DNA of 64,000 bases, from assembly GCA_018398805.1 (NCBI GenBank), contig JAGFBZ010002560.1:248001-312000 (forward strand). Reading direction: 5' to 3'. A program made the translations under genes and the position numbers. Below are positions 37,001 through 47,445 of this stretch, piece by piece. Numbering within the stretch: the stretch's first letter is position 1; every line of letters begins with the position of its first letter. The stretch is from Hirundichthys speculiger (lineage: Eukaryota > Chordata > Actinopteri > Beloniformes > Exocoetidae). The notes under the pieces were generated by a model. It was given only the letters and a program-made list of their open reading frames with translations. It had not been told where the DNA came from and ran no database searches.

Positions 37001-40000
37001 TAGTATTTATATAATTTCACTACAATTGGGTTCATTTGGTAGAAGTACGTCAACCTCCTGACATGAGACAAACAATTACACCCAGTTCAGTAGAATCAGA
37101 AGTGATAAAGCAGAACAATCCCCCCCTCCACGCCAGACTGTGAATGAGGCTTATTTGGAAGAACGAGGTTAATTTTGGCTTGTGAAATAGCTAATCCCGA
37201 GCTGATCCCATTGTTACCGGCCCGGGTGGAAAGCTCTGGCTCTGGGCGCGCCTCACGCGGAGCTGTACCGGGTCCTGACTCGGGTGGTACGATCCAAGAC
37301 TCTGTGGGGCTCTGCCGCTCCCCGGGGGAAGTGATGACTCAGCCTCGGAGCTCATCTGGGGCGGCGGGCGATGACCGCGCAGGCGCAGAGCTCAAGAGAA
37401 GACGACCTGCGTCATGGCCGGCGGCGTGTTTATGTAACACCTGCAACAGGGAGAAGCACTCAGGGTTGGGGGTTTTACTTATGCATGAACGGGGGGGGGG
37501 GGTCTGAGCTTTCACGCCTGAGTGTCTGTGAGTCAGGACGGTCGCTGTCAGGTACCAGCGGGGTTCAGATGTCCTGAACAAACCCTAAACAATAACAGCA
37601 GCACTGACACTCACACATCTACAGGGCTGCTGTAAATGCATTACTGTGTAGCATTTTAAACACTCTATTTGACTATTAATGGAGATACATACCCAACTCT
37701 CTCATTATTTTTGAAGCAGCTGCTCAAGCAGGAAGTAGAAGTCCCGACTTCCTTTTCTTACATTTCTGTGCCTCTTCCTCCCCCTGCAGGTGGACTGTAA
37801 CAATTACATCCGTCTGCTGGAGTTCCTGGGAGACGGGCGCGTCTACGTGTGTGGCACCTACGCCTTTGAACCCCAGTGTGCTTTCCTGGTTAGTGTTTAC
37901 CGTCACAGATAGGCAAAAATCTCCCCGTCACAATGATGAAAGGAACATTTCAAGGAGGGCTGCAGAGATCAAAAAGACACCAAACTGTTGTTTTAGTCTG
38001 ATTAATTCATAGAATGGTTTAAAAAAAAATCTGTAACTGCTATTAATGTTTTAGATTTAAGCTGTTGCTCTCCTTTCCTGTCTCCCTGCAGGAGCTCTCC
38101 ACCTTCACCTTAGAGAGAGCCGAGGATGGAGGGGTGAAGATGGAGATGGGGAAGGGCAAGTGCCCCTTTGAGCCCAGTCAACAATACACGGCTCTGATGG
38201 CAGGCGAGTACCGCTGGTCCAGCCAGCCTGTTATAGTGTGGAGGATTTTAAGCTTTCATTTAAGCCACATGTGTCAAACACAAGGCCCGCGGGCCAGATG
38301 TGGCCCGCCACGTCATTTTATGTGGCCCCTCGAGAGCTTGTGCATCATTGGCTTAAATTTTGAGCCAATATTTTATCACTTACAATAATCTTACGTCGCT
38401 TTAAAGCGCATATGGACAATAAACTACATCTCCCATAATGCATTTCGTCATTACCCACAAGATAACAGTATATAACCATGAACAAGACATCACTACGATT
38501 TTCAGAACTGACGAATTTAAGAAAAACCTCTAGAAATTAACCCCAACATGTCCAAGAAAAGAAAATTTGATGCACAAGGACGACAGTTTAATGAACGATG
38601 GGAAAACGAATACAAGTTTGTACCTCAAGGTGAAGAAATTGTAGGTCTGTCTTTTGTGTTATGAGGCGGTGTCAGTCGTGAAAGAGTTTAATCTACGTTG
38701 GCATTTTGACAGCAAACACGGAGCTAAGTATGCTAAATTTAGCCGCAAGAAAAACAAAGAATCGCTTCCGCTTCTAACCATCACCTTTGCGAGAGCAGGT
38801 TTACAACCACAAACCCTGAGTTTAATATAATAATTGTTATAATTATAATAATTGTTAAATATTTGACACTTGAATACATAAAAATACAGAAACCGTTATT
38901 TAACAAGGTGTAGTTTAATTTGTTTTAATTTACATTGCATTTTGTTACATTCATGCTGTCAGTCTGGCCCTTCGAGGGCCACCATGATGCTGATGTGGCC
39001 CTCAGTGAAAATGAGTCTGACACCCCTGATTTAAGCGATAAACGTCTCCTGTCTCTTTCTTTTGTGCAGGTGGCATCCTGTACACAGCAGTCACCAGCAA
39101 CTTCCTGGGAACGCAGTTCGACATCTCCAGAGCAACCGGCGCCGAGCAGGAGCGCATCCGCACAGAGCAATCCATCAACTGGCTCAGCGGTGAGCGCTCG
39201 CACGCCGTCTAGCTCGCTGACAGTCCGACACACACACACACACACTTTCCCACAGAGATAATCAGAGTTGTGTCTGTGTGCGTTTCTACAGACCCGGAGT
39301 TTGTCAGCTCATCTTTCATAGAAGAATCTGCAGAAAACAACCCGATAGGAGACGATGACAAAATCTACTTTTTCTTCACTGAGATGGCCAAAGAGTACGA
39401 TCTTTACACCAAAGTCAAAGTGCCGAGGGTGGCACGGGTCTGCAGGGTAAGGTTCTCGCCTGAACGGTTGTTTGGTTGGACCGAACTGAGCTCGTGTTGT
39501 TGATGTCACCTGTCTCTGTCTGTCCAGTCGGATGTGGGCGGGATGAAGACTCTGCAGCGACGTTGGACCACTTTTCTCAAGGCCCAGCTAGTGTGTGAGG
39601 ACAAGCCCAGCGGTCAGCGCTACAACATCCTGAAGGACGTTTTCACCGTGCGGCACACTCCAGGCGACCCCAGCAGCACACATTTCTACGGGCTGTTCAC
39701 CTCCCAGTGGTAAGATGAGAAAGATCGATTAATAAAAAAAAAAAAAAAAAGCCTCAATCTGAGATCTTCTTGTGTTTCTGTTGGACATCGCAATAAAAGT
39801 CAGTCAGAAAACAAAGGGAAGTGTATTGGTTAGTTAGTATTTGGGTGCGATTTGGACAGAGATGCTCAGTTGTTCAGACTTTTTTTTTTAGATTCTCATG
39901 CCAAAGTGGTGTGGTGTAAAAACAAAGAAACTTTTGAGGCGTGAGTTTATCTTAGTTGGTAATTTCTTGATCTGACCAGCTGTTGGCTTGTACGATAGGG

Positions 40001-43000
40001 GTGTGAAAAAAAAAAATCGATTTGGCAATATATCGCGATTTTCGGCCACCCAATATAATATCGATTTTTCAGCGCCTAATATCGATTTTTTAGGAAAATT
40101 CATGTATTAAAACACTAATAATAAACAATAAATAGGTTGTTTTGAAGCAAATAGTTTTGACTCAATTTGTCCTCTGAATGATCAATATCATCTGATGAAC
40201 ATATACAGCAGCTTGATTTTTCATCTCTGCTTTTAATTTTGATATTAACTGGGTAGAATATCGCAATATATTGTGATATCGCGATATCGCGATATGATAA
40301 TATTGTGTCATGACACAAGTATCATGATACATATTGTATTGCAAGGTCCTTGCCAAATGTCGAGATGTCCGAATGATTGCAAGGTAGAGGAAAGCTGGCA
40401 GTTCTTCCTGCTTCCAGATAAGCTAACTAGTAGTGCTGGGCGATATGGAAAAAATCATATATCACGATATCACAATATGGACTATTTTATATCACAATAA
40501 CGATATATATCACGATATACCATAATAAAGTATGTTTTCAGTTATTCTCTGAAAAGTTTGACAAAAATTTCATTGCTTACTTTTCAACTTTATTTTGAAA
40601 GGACATTTAGCTGAACTGTCACAAACATACATTTTAGTGCAGCAAAAACAGGTAGGTACAGAGGTACAGTAGCTTTCACATTTTTTTTAAAGTGCACAAC
40701 AGTTTCTAAGAGGAAAAACACATTTTTGCACTGAAGTTCAGCTATAAAAAATTAATTTTTTTCAACTTTCTGAAATCTGTAACCTTGTAGTGCAAAGTTT
40801 GCAAACCAATATAAAGTGTCTAAAGTAAACATCAGGGTTGAAGAGAAGGTTATTTAATTACATATTTGCTGTAATAATTGATAAAATTAGGTTAGAAACG
40901 ATAGAAACGATAGAAGAGAAATGGCACGATACACACTTTTATATTGTCCCCACGATATGTATCGTCATATTGCCCAGCACTACTAACTAGTGACATCTTT
41001 CCTCCATCTTATAAACAGAAAAGAGAGAATATGCTTTCTTATGTAAGTGCTTTTCTTCTTTTCCCACAGGGAACCTGAGGAGGTGTCCGCCGTGTGTGTC
41101 TTCAGTCTGTCTGACATCAACAAAGTGATGGATGGACCCTTTAAAGAGCTGAAGAAGACTTGTGAGAACTGGATCAACCCTGAACCCGTCCCTTCCCCCC
41201 GGCCAGGTGCGAACCTGCCAGTCCGTTTTGCTTCACATTGAGCCTTTTACTGTTTTCTTACATAAATGACTGAATAATAACATGTTTCGTGCATCTTTCA
41301 GTGCCTGAACAACGCGCTGAAGGCTGAAGGGTTCGAGTCCTCCTTGAAGCTTCCTGACAAGGTGTTGACGTTTGTGCGGGACCACCCTCTGATGGAGAAC
41401 AGCGTCACCGCGGCGCCCCTGTTGGCCCGGAAGGGGGTCGGATACACCAAACTGGCCGTGACCCTGATGGGCGGGGCGGAGGGGTGGCGAGGCGCCGTGC
41501 TGCATCTTGGGACAGGTGAGGAGAGTTGAACGACAGCAGTGGGCGAAGTATTTACGGAGATTTCAAGATGCAGATGCGAACTCTAAAAGCTTCATTGATA
41601 TTGTTGGGCGTACATATGTCAAATCAAGACTGAACAGATCTCCATCAGATTTTTAGTCTGAGCTGAAAGTGATGTATAAAAACGTGCTGCTGTGTGTTTT
41701 TGTTGCAGACCGCGGGGAGCTCCACCGGGTGGCAGTAGTGGGCCAGAATGCAACGTTACTGCAGGAAATCCCCCTGTTCAGCTCCCAGGAGCCTGTCAAC
41801 AACATACTGCTGCATCAGGTAGACCACCTGCATCCATGCTCCACACACAAATACCCTTTTTTTTTTTTCTCAGTGATTTTTTTTATAAGGGTTACCTCTG
41901 TTTGCAGGGCCAGGTTTTGGTGGGGAGCCCTCTGTCTCTGGCTCGTATCAAGGCCGAGGGCTGCGCTCTGTACCGCAGCTGTGAGGTTTGCGCCAGAGCT
42001 CGAGGACTGGGCTGCATCTGGAACGCCACAGATGAAGCCTGCCGGCTCGGACAGGAAGAGTGAGTGCAGCTCCAATATCACAATGAACCGGAACACGCAA
42101 TAAAATAAAAATGAAAGGCAAACCACAGCTGTATTTGCTTATGAAATGGGCGAGGTGTTTTATAATGCTCATGTTTTTATTTAATTTAATTTAATTTTTT
42201 TGTGCAGTATGTGTACTTGGTTTCAACCCTCTGATATTGATCAAAGTTTCTGTAGAGCAGAGGGGAAATTAAAGTTGAGAAGTTCAGGAAAACTCTTTTC
42301 AGAAAAAGTGATTAATAATTAGGGCTGGGCAACGATTAAAATCAATTAATCGCGATTAATCGCATGGTTTTCCTGATTAATCACGATTAATCGCATTGTA
42401 TACGGAAACTCAAATAATGAATTCAAAAGTAGTGTAAAGTTCACTTTTATTTAAATGTTCTGCTGCCATATGAACTAAAGTGCCATAACATTTGTCAGTA
42501 ACACATATTTAGTGTAAATCTCATCTTAAAAAATGTAAAATAAAATAAAGCTTATTGCCACTGCCAGGGCATTAATGTCATCCCTGTTTTTTTTTTTTTT
42601 TTAATGAAAAATAAAAAAAGCCTTCCAACAAAATCCTTACAATTAGAACATTAAAACAGGTAATTTCTGAGGTAAAAGCAGAAACTTTTAACAGGGAGTT
42701 CAACTTGGCAGTTGTTACAAATAAATCCACCGTCTGGGAGAACTTTAAAATGAAAATGTCCATTGTAGAATTTCTGTAACTCATTTGTCAATCAAAGATT
42801 TAAAACATTTTAAAGTGACTTTTTATTTTATTTTTTCCGTTTATTAATCTAACACACACAAAAAAAATGCCTGTTTTTTTATATTTCAATTTTAGCAAAC
42901 AGGCCACGGGACTGAATTTATTTTTAATATTTTATTGTCTTGTTTACGTGACCCTGAAATGGCTTTGTTTTATAATCAAGGAACAGACTTTCTGTTGTCG

Positions 43001-44623
43001 TTACACATCTGTGCCACTAGATGGAGCTGCACTGCAGTAACCAGCTAGAGAACAGCAGGACAGTGAACACATGGAGCAGATCTGATGTAAAATGGAGGAA
43101 TGTCTTAAACAAAAGGATTTGAAAGTTTTTTTTTGAGACAGAATTGTTAACATTGCTACCTGAGTTGCTACCCGAACTGTAAAGTATACTGATTTTTACC
43201 GCTGTCTGTTTTAGCTTTTCCGCATGATTACCTGCCAATCCTCTTCCGGTTCAATAGCAGCCAGTAACAGACTTTTCAAAACAAAAGCATGTGAGCAACA
43301 TGCGTTAATGCGCGATAAAATAAATGTTGGCGTTAATAGATTAATGCGTTAACGCAATAATAACGCGTTAACTTGCCCAGCCCTATTAATAATACATCCT
43401 GGAGTAAATATCAGTGATTAAGAAAATTAAAAATCATCAATGATTGTTTGTGTGTGTCTCTAGCCCTGGACCAGGTGATGTGGTGGATGAGGCTCTGAAA
43501 AAGTGCCATGCACAGGAAGGTAAGCACGCACACACACACGTGCATGTAAAGCAGTCGGTAGATTACGTCATGATGTTTTTCGTTTAATTGCGTCTCCATC
43601 CCGGTCTCTCCTCCAGGGCGCTGCCAGCCGTCCATCAGGGAGCTGCGAGTCTCGGCGGGGCTGCGTGTGCTGTTGCCGTGCGTCCAGCTGTCTCCCAGAC
43701 CCTGCAGCTGGGAGCATCCAGCCCAGAGACACGCCAGACAGCACCACTCTGACTTGGTGGTGACCGTAACCGAGGAAAGCTTCGGGAAATATGTCTGCAC
43801 GTGTCAGGTACAGCAGCTTTACAGCTATCACTGCTTTATCGCAGCAAAGCAGGCTGTTGATGAACCAATCGTTCCTCTTTGTCCTGTGTTTCTCCTCTAG
43901 GAGGGCGGGCCGGGCATCAGAGACCCCACCCCGTGCCGTCGGGCAGCATATCATCTCACCCTGCAGGGCCCCAGCGCCGGAGGAGCCGTCGCGGCGGCGG
44001 GTGGCCGTCACATCCTGGCCATCTACATCCTGTTCTTCTGCTGCGGCGTGCTGCTCGGCGCGTTCCTCGTCTACTTCGTGACCCGGAGGCGAAACGGCGC
44101 CCGCCAGGGGCAGCACGCGCCGGATAGCTCTCTGTCGTCGGCCAAGGGGCGGGACTTGCTGGGCTCCTCGGCCACTCCCCAGTCCCCCAGCAGCGCCAGC
44201 CTGCTGTCTGAGGCGTTCCAGCAGGCGGAGAAACGAAACGGGACGACGGCGTCGACCACGACGACGACGCTGCTCAGCAATCAGGGAAACGGCGGTCACC
44301 TTGGGAACAGCTACACCGGCACCCTGGGTAACAGCAACCCCAGCAACGGACACTCTCTGTACGCCAACTGCAACACCAGCTCCAGCGGGCTGAGCCCCCC
44401 CTCAGAGATTTTAGTGGCAGACATGCTGGATGGAAGGACAGGGGAAAAGGAGCGGATGAGGCCCGAAGGGGGGGAGAGGGAGTCGGGGGAGGGGGACGAG
44501 GTGGATGGCGGACTGGGAGACGGGTTAAGGGAAGGGATGAAAGGACTGGAAGAAGAGCTTGCCAGCCTTCCGATGTTTAAATCCCCAGCGCCGCTGGCTC
44601 AGGGCGAAGAGAGCTCGATATGA
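34067..44623 (+). CDS. sema4f: Semaphorin 4F (class 4 transmembrane semaphorin), 5' end missing
   Basis: Fourteen coding exons: 34067-34212, 35657-35716, 37790-37888, 38092-38203, 39070-39189, 39292-39446, 39528-39709, 41070-41206 (or 41208), 41302-41515, 41709-41818, 41908-42059, 43464-43519, 43617-43807, 43901-44623. The product is a type I membrane ligand that binds plexin-type receptors in axon guidance and at synapses. The sema domain runs from the first exon to about 41,900 and includes [24 protein letters not shown] and [18 protein letters not shown] domain follows (YRSCEVC, 41908 exon), then an Ig-like domain (43617 exon, ending YVCTCQEGG). One membrane helix is at about 44015-44085, and a 165-residue tail ends in ESSI, fitting a class I PDZ ligand. 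CECQEGG-like and FTSQW words favour 4F over 4B or 4G. The signal-peptide exon is not visible. The 38203 donor is GC, and the 41206/41302 junction breaks frame with consensus sites. Confidence 0.8.
38266..39028 (+). mobile_element. hAT element (GTF2IRD2-like transposase group) in a semaphorin intron
   Basis: It is flanked by exact 8-bp duplications ATTTAAGC at 38258-38265 and 39029-39036. The ends are CACATGTGTCAAAC and GTCTGACACCCCTG, which are imperfect inverted repeats. A transposase start at 38548 ([18 protein letters not shown]) is closed by a stop after VLSFVL-like sequence. A second, shorter and inverted copy is at 54073-54652. It inserted 62 bases after the GC splice donor at 38204. 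Confidence 0.85.
38548..38810 (+). pseudogene. hAT transposase N-terminal remnant
   Basis: The frame from ATG at 38548 reads like the BED-type zinc-finger start of hAT transposases fused to vertebrate GTF2IRD2 ([19 protein letters not shown], then RWHFDSKHG). It is interrupted by an in-frame stop and a shift between these words, and the rest of the enzyme is absent. Confidence 0.6.
39996..40300 (+). mobile_element. ATCG-rich MITE, copy 2 (starts TAGGGGTGTG)
   Basis: Collinear with 10710-11040 in the same orientation: TAGGGGTGTGAAA, TTGGCAATATATCGCGATTT, and TTTGACTCAATTTGTCCTCT. It may extend to about 40357. It lies in the same semaphorin intron as the element at 40431. Confidence 0.7.
40431..40982. 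mobile_element. hAT-type MITE, 552 bp, exact 8-bp target duplication
   Basis: Terminal inverted repeats TAGTGCTGGGCGATAT and ATATTGCCCAGCACTA are flanked by exact copies of CTAACTAG at 40423-40430 and 40983-40990. No transposase is encoded. It lies in the semaphorin intron 39710-41069. Confidence 0.92.
42320..43385. mobile_element. hAT-type non-autonomous element, 1066 bp, exact 8-bp target duplication
   Basis: Terminal inverted repeats TAGGGCTGGGCAA and TTGCCCAGCCCTA are flanked by exact copies of TTAATAAT at 42312-42319 and 43386-43393. Sub-terminal repeats of ATTAATCGCGATTAATCGC are visible on the left. It fills most of the semaphorin intron 42060-43463. No coding frame was recognised. 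Confidence 0.92.
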
Positions 44624-45850
44624 ACGGGCGACGTGAACGCGTTGTTCGATTGAAACCATTTCACATCCTATAAATAACCCGAACGCCACTGGGATGAGAG
44701 AAAAAAGCGGGAACAGCCTTGGCACGAAGAGAGACTGCAGAGATTTATGACAAAGACAAGTTTACGTCTGAGTACGCGAGAGGACTTCAACGTTTGGAGA
44801 CAGACACTTGGGATGAGAACCACAGCTAAAATAAAATAAAATAAAATAAAAAGCTTTGGATGTAAATGTAGAATGTAAATATGAAGCAGTCTGAACGCGA
44901 CACTGAGTGGATTGCAAAGATGAAACGTCTACATTCGTAGTCAAGGAAAAGCCATATTTCTCCTAACGTATGATGATCCCTCATTCACGTCTGATGGAAC
45001 TGCAAAAGAAAAGTGCACTTTTTCCGTCTGCACCTTTCTCCATCTCTTGGTATTTGTTGTTCTCTCTCTCTGACTCAGTACTCCAATCCCAAATCTTTAT
45101 GGATCCAAAGGCACCAAAAAAAGGACTGTTGAGCCATACGTCGACCAGTCACTGCTGCGCTGGTCCCGGGCCTCAAAGACGGAGCGATGTCATCGACAGA
45201 GACAGTAGCTGAGCGCTCAGCTACCGGGACAGAGCGGTTTAAATGTTTGCAGATTACAAGAGGTTGATACAATCGAGATTTGTGTCAGGGAGGAAATCTG
45301 AGACTGACGCGAGACGCCGTCACTGCTCCGACTTCCCGTTTCAGATCGTGTAAAGTTTATTTCAAGCTAAGAGAATGTAGCCCGGCCAGCCAAACGTCTC
45401 TGTTGTTAAATGGGTCCCAGTCAGAGCCATTTCCACGGGTTCAGAACCAGTCAGAGAAGGTCCAGAGGTGGACTCGATGTGATTCCAGTCATTCACTGCC
45501 ATTCGTTCTCCACTGCGCACCAGTTTTGGACGTCTTTTGCTGATTCTCGTCCGCTTGCCTCTCCGCCCGCGTCACATGCGTTGCTTCTCCGACTGGTCGT
45601 ACGCCCGTCCAGCGGCGCCTCGAGCCGGTTTCTTCTGGTTCCAGCGGTACTCCTCCCCTAAAGTCAAATCCAGATGAGCCAGACAAATTCACTTATATTG
45701 AGGAGGAAAAAAGAATCGAACCGGCTGGCCAGGCTACGAAAGATGGACCTTTCACACTTCAAGCCAACGTCACCTCATTTTGTGAATGCATTTCAGATGT
45801 GTTGTTTTTGTCATGCTGTTTTGTAATAAAACGTGAAACATTTGTTGGTA
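44624..45850 (+). other. 3' UTR of the semaphorin gene
   Basis: It extends from the stop codon to just after the poly(A) signal at 45825. It contains an (AAAAT)n run at about 44827-44850. No other gene is visible in this interval. Confidence 0.65.
45825..45830 (+). terminator. Poly(A) signal AATAAA of the semaphorin gene
   Basis: Canonical hexamer about 1.2 kb after the stop codon, followed by a T/G-rich stretch (TTTGTTGG). Confidence 0.65.
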
Positions 45851-46068
45851 TCTTGTTGCCGTATTGTGTTGCGAGGGAGTCCTGACAGCTACGACATATT
45901 AATGATTTCTAACAAAGAGTCAGATGTGAGTCTTTTGGATGGACCAGACCTCCCATGACCTCATGAAAGGGAGCACGTTTAGAGCATTTATAAGAGATGG
46001 ATGGATGTTTGTCTCCATGTCGCCCGACATGATTGTTCGGTGAAAAGTCTAGGCAAAGCAAGGTAAGG

Positions 46069-46200
46069 CAAGTTTATCTGTATAGCACATTTCGTGTACA
46101 AGACAATTCAAGGTGCTTTACATAAAACATTTGAAGCATTACAGAGCATTAACAAAACCCTTTAAGACAACAACCTGAGATGTCACCTCCGGGGCTCATC
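46069..46200 (+). repeat. Teleost interspersed repeat
   Basis: Contains the very common fish word GGCAAGTTTATCTGTATAGC, followed by CAATTCAAGGTGCTTTACAT. A tract with repeated AATGTCGAGAATAAAGT follows at about 46315-46355. The exact family and ends are not certain. Confidence 0.6.
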
Positions 46201-46480
46201 CTATGTCGCGGCCGTTATTACTATTTATTTTATTTTATTTTACTTTTTAGGGCTACACTGAGAAAAAAAATTGTGGGCAGTGATTTTTTTTTTTCATTCC
46301 TCATTTACGAGAAGAAAGTCGAAATGTCGAGAATAAAGTTGAAATGTCGAGAATAATTTCACCCAAAGGAAGCATGTACAAGTTGAATAGTAGAGGCCCA
46401 AGAATTGAACCCTGGGGGACTCCACAAGTCATGGTCTATGAAAACATATCAACACATGGTTGTCTTTTGTGGACTTAGGA

Positions 46481-47196
46481 TAGGCATTTGCCGATTGTGC
46501 TAGTAAAAGTGGCATATTATGCTAGTGGCAGTGTTCATTTTTTGCCCAAATTATGCTCAAATTATGCTCGCTTTTCAAAATTATGCTACTTTTAAAAAAA
46601 ATTATTCTGTGCACAAACTTCACAACTCACAAGGCAAGTTTGAAAATGTATTTTATTAACCCTGGCCTGACGTTCTGGGCCCAGTTGTTCAAAACCTTGG
46701 TAACTTTATCCGGTGGTTAGGCCTATACGGCGGATAAATCTGCTATCCAGCGGATAGTTATCCAGCGAACAAACAAACCCTGGAAAATGTGGTGGATAAC
46801 TATCCACAGATAGCTTGCTAACCATCGCGTGTAGCAGAGCGTGACACAGTTTGTGCAAGGTTTTGCACTCAAATGGCCTCCAGTTACCATGGTAAAGTAT
46901 GCAAATTTCAAGTAAACAACGAACTGTGCTCGCGCTAGCAGCGCACGCTGGGTCTCAAAACAAATCAAAACAAATACAGTGAAAACTAAACCATGCAGTT
47001 TCTGACAAAGCCCTGGATAACAAATTTAACATTGAATAATCTCTTCGTTTTCTTGAATTATTCTAAAAATTGTGCTATTAAGACAAGAAAATATAAGGAT
47101 TATGCTAGCAGTGCTACTTTTGGAAAAAGGGCAAAAATTATGCTCAGTTCCTCAGATCATGCCAAAAATTATGCTAGCACAATCGGCAAGAGCCTA
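46481..47196. mobile_element. hAT-type element, 716 bp, with internal ATTATGCT repeats
   Basis: The ends TAGGCATTTGCCGATTGTGC and its inverted partner GCACAATCGGCAAGAGCCTA are flanked by exact 8-bp copies of ACTTAGGA at 46473-46480 and 47197-47204. Near both ends the word AAATTATGCT or AAAATTATGCTAGC recurs several times. There is no recognisable transposase. It lies between the semaphorin gene and the sulfotransferase array. Confidence 0.9.
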
Positions 47197-47368
47197 ACTT
47201 AGGAAGACTGACTCTGGAAATCCTATATTTTGTCTCAGTATTGTCCATTTTCCCCTTAAATCACTGAGCGAGGTTCTAATACAGCTGTTACGACTTTTTT
47301 TTTGAGTAAAAATATTGCTCAGATTATATGATTGATAAAACTAACAGACATTGAGGCAGTTGTGAAGC

Positions 47369-47374
47369 TTTATT
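47369..47374 (-). terminator. Poly(A) signal of sulfotransferase copy 1
   Basis: AATAAA on the minus strand, about 72 bases beyond the stop codon at 47446. Confidence 0.6.
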
Positions 47375-47445
47375 GTGCATTAAAATGACATCAGCTGCGA
47401 TTGTGGACTAAAACAATGAAGTTATCATTAATTCCTGAATTAATT

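Noticed and set aside
43568..44353. 261-codon open frame antisense to the last semaphorin exon
   Set aside because: A shadow of the GC-rich coding exon on the other strand. The sense frame has the membrane helix, the tail and the stop.
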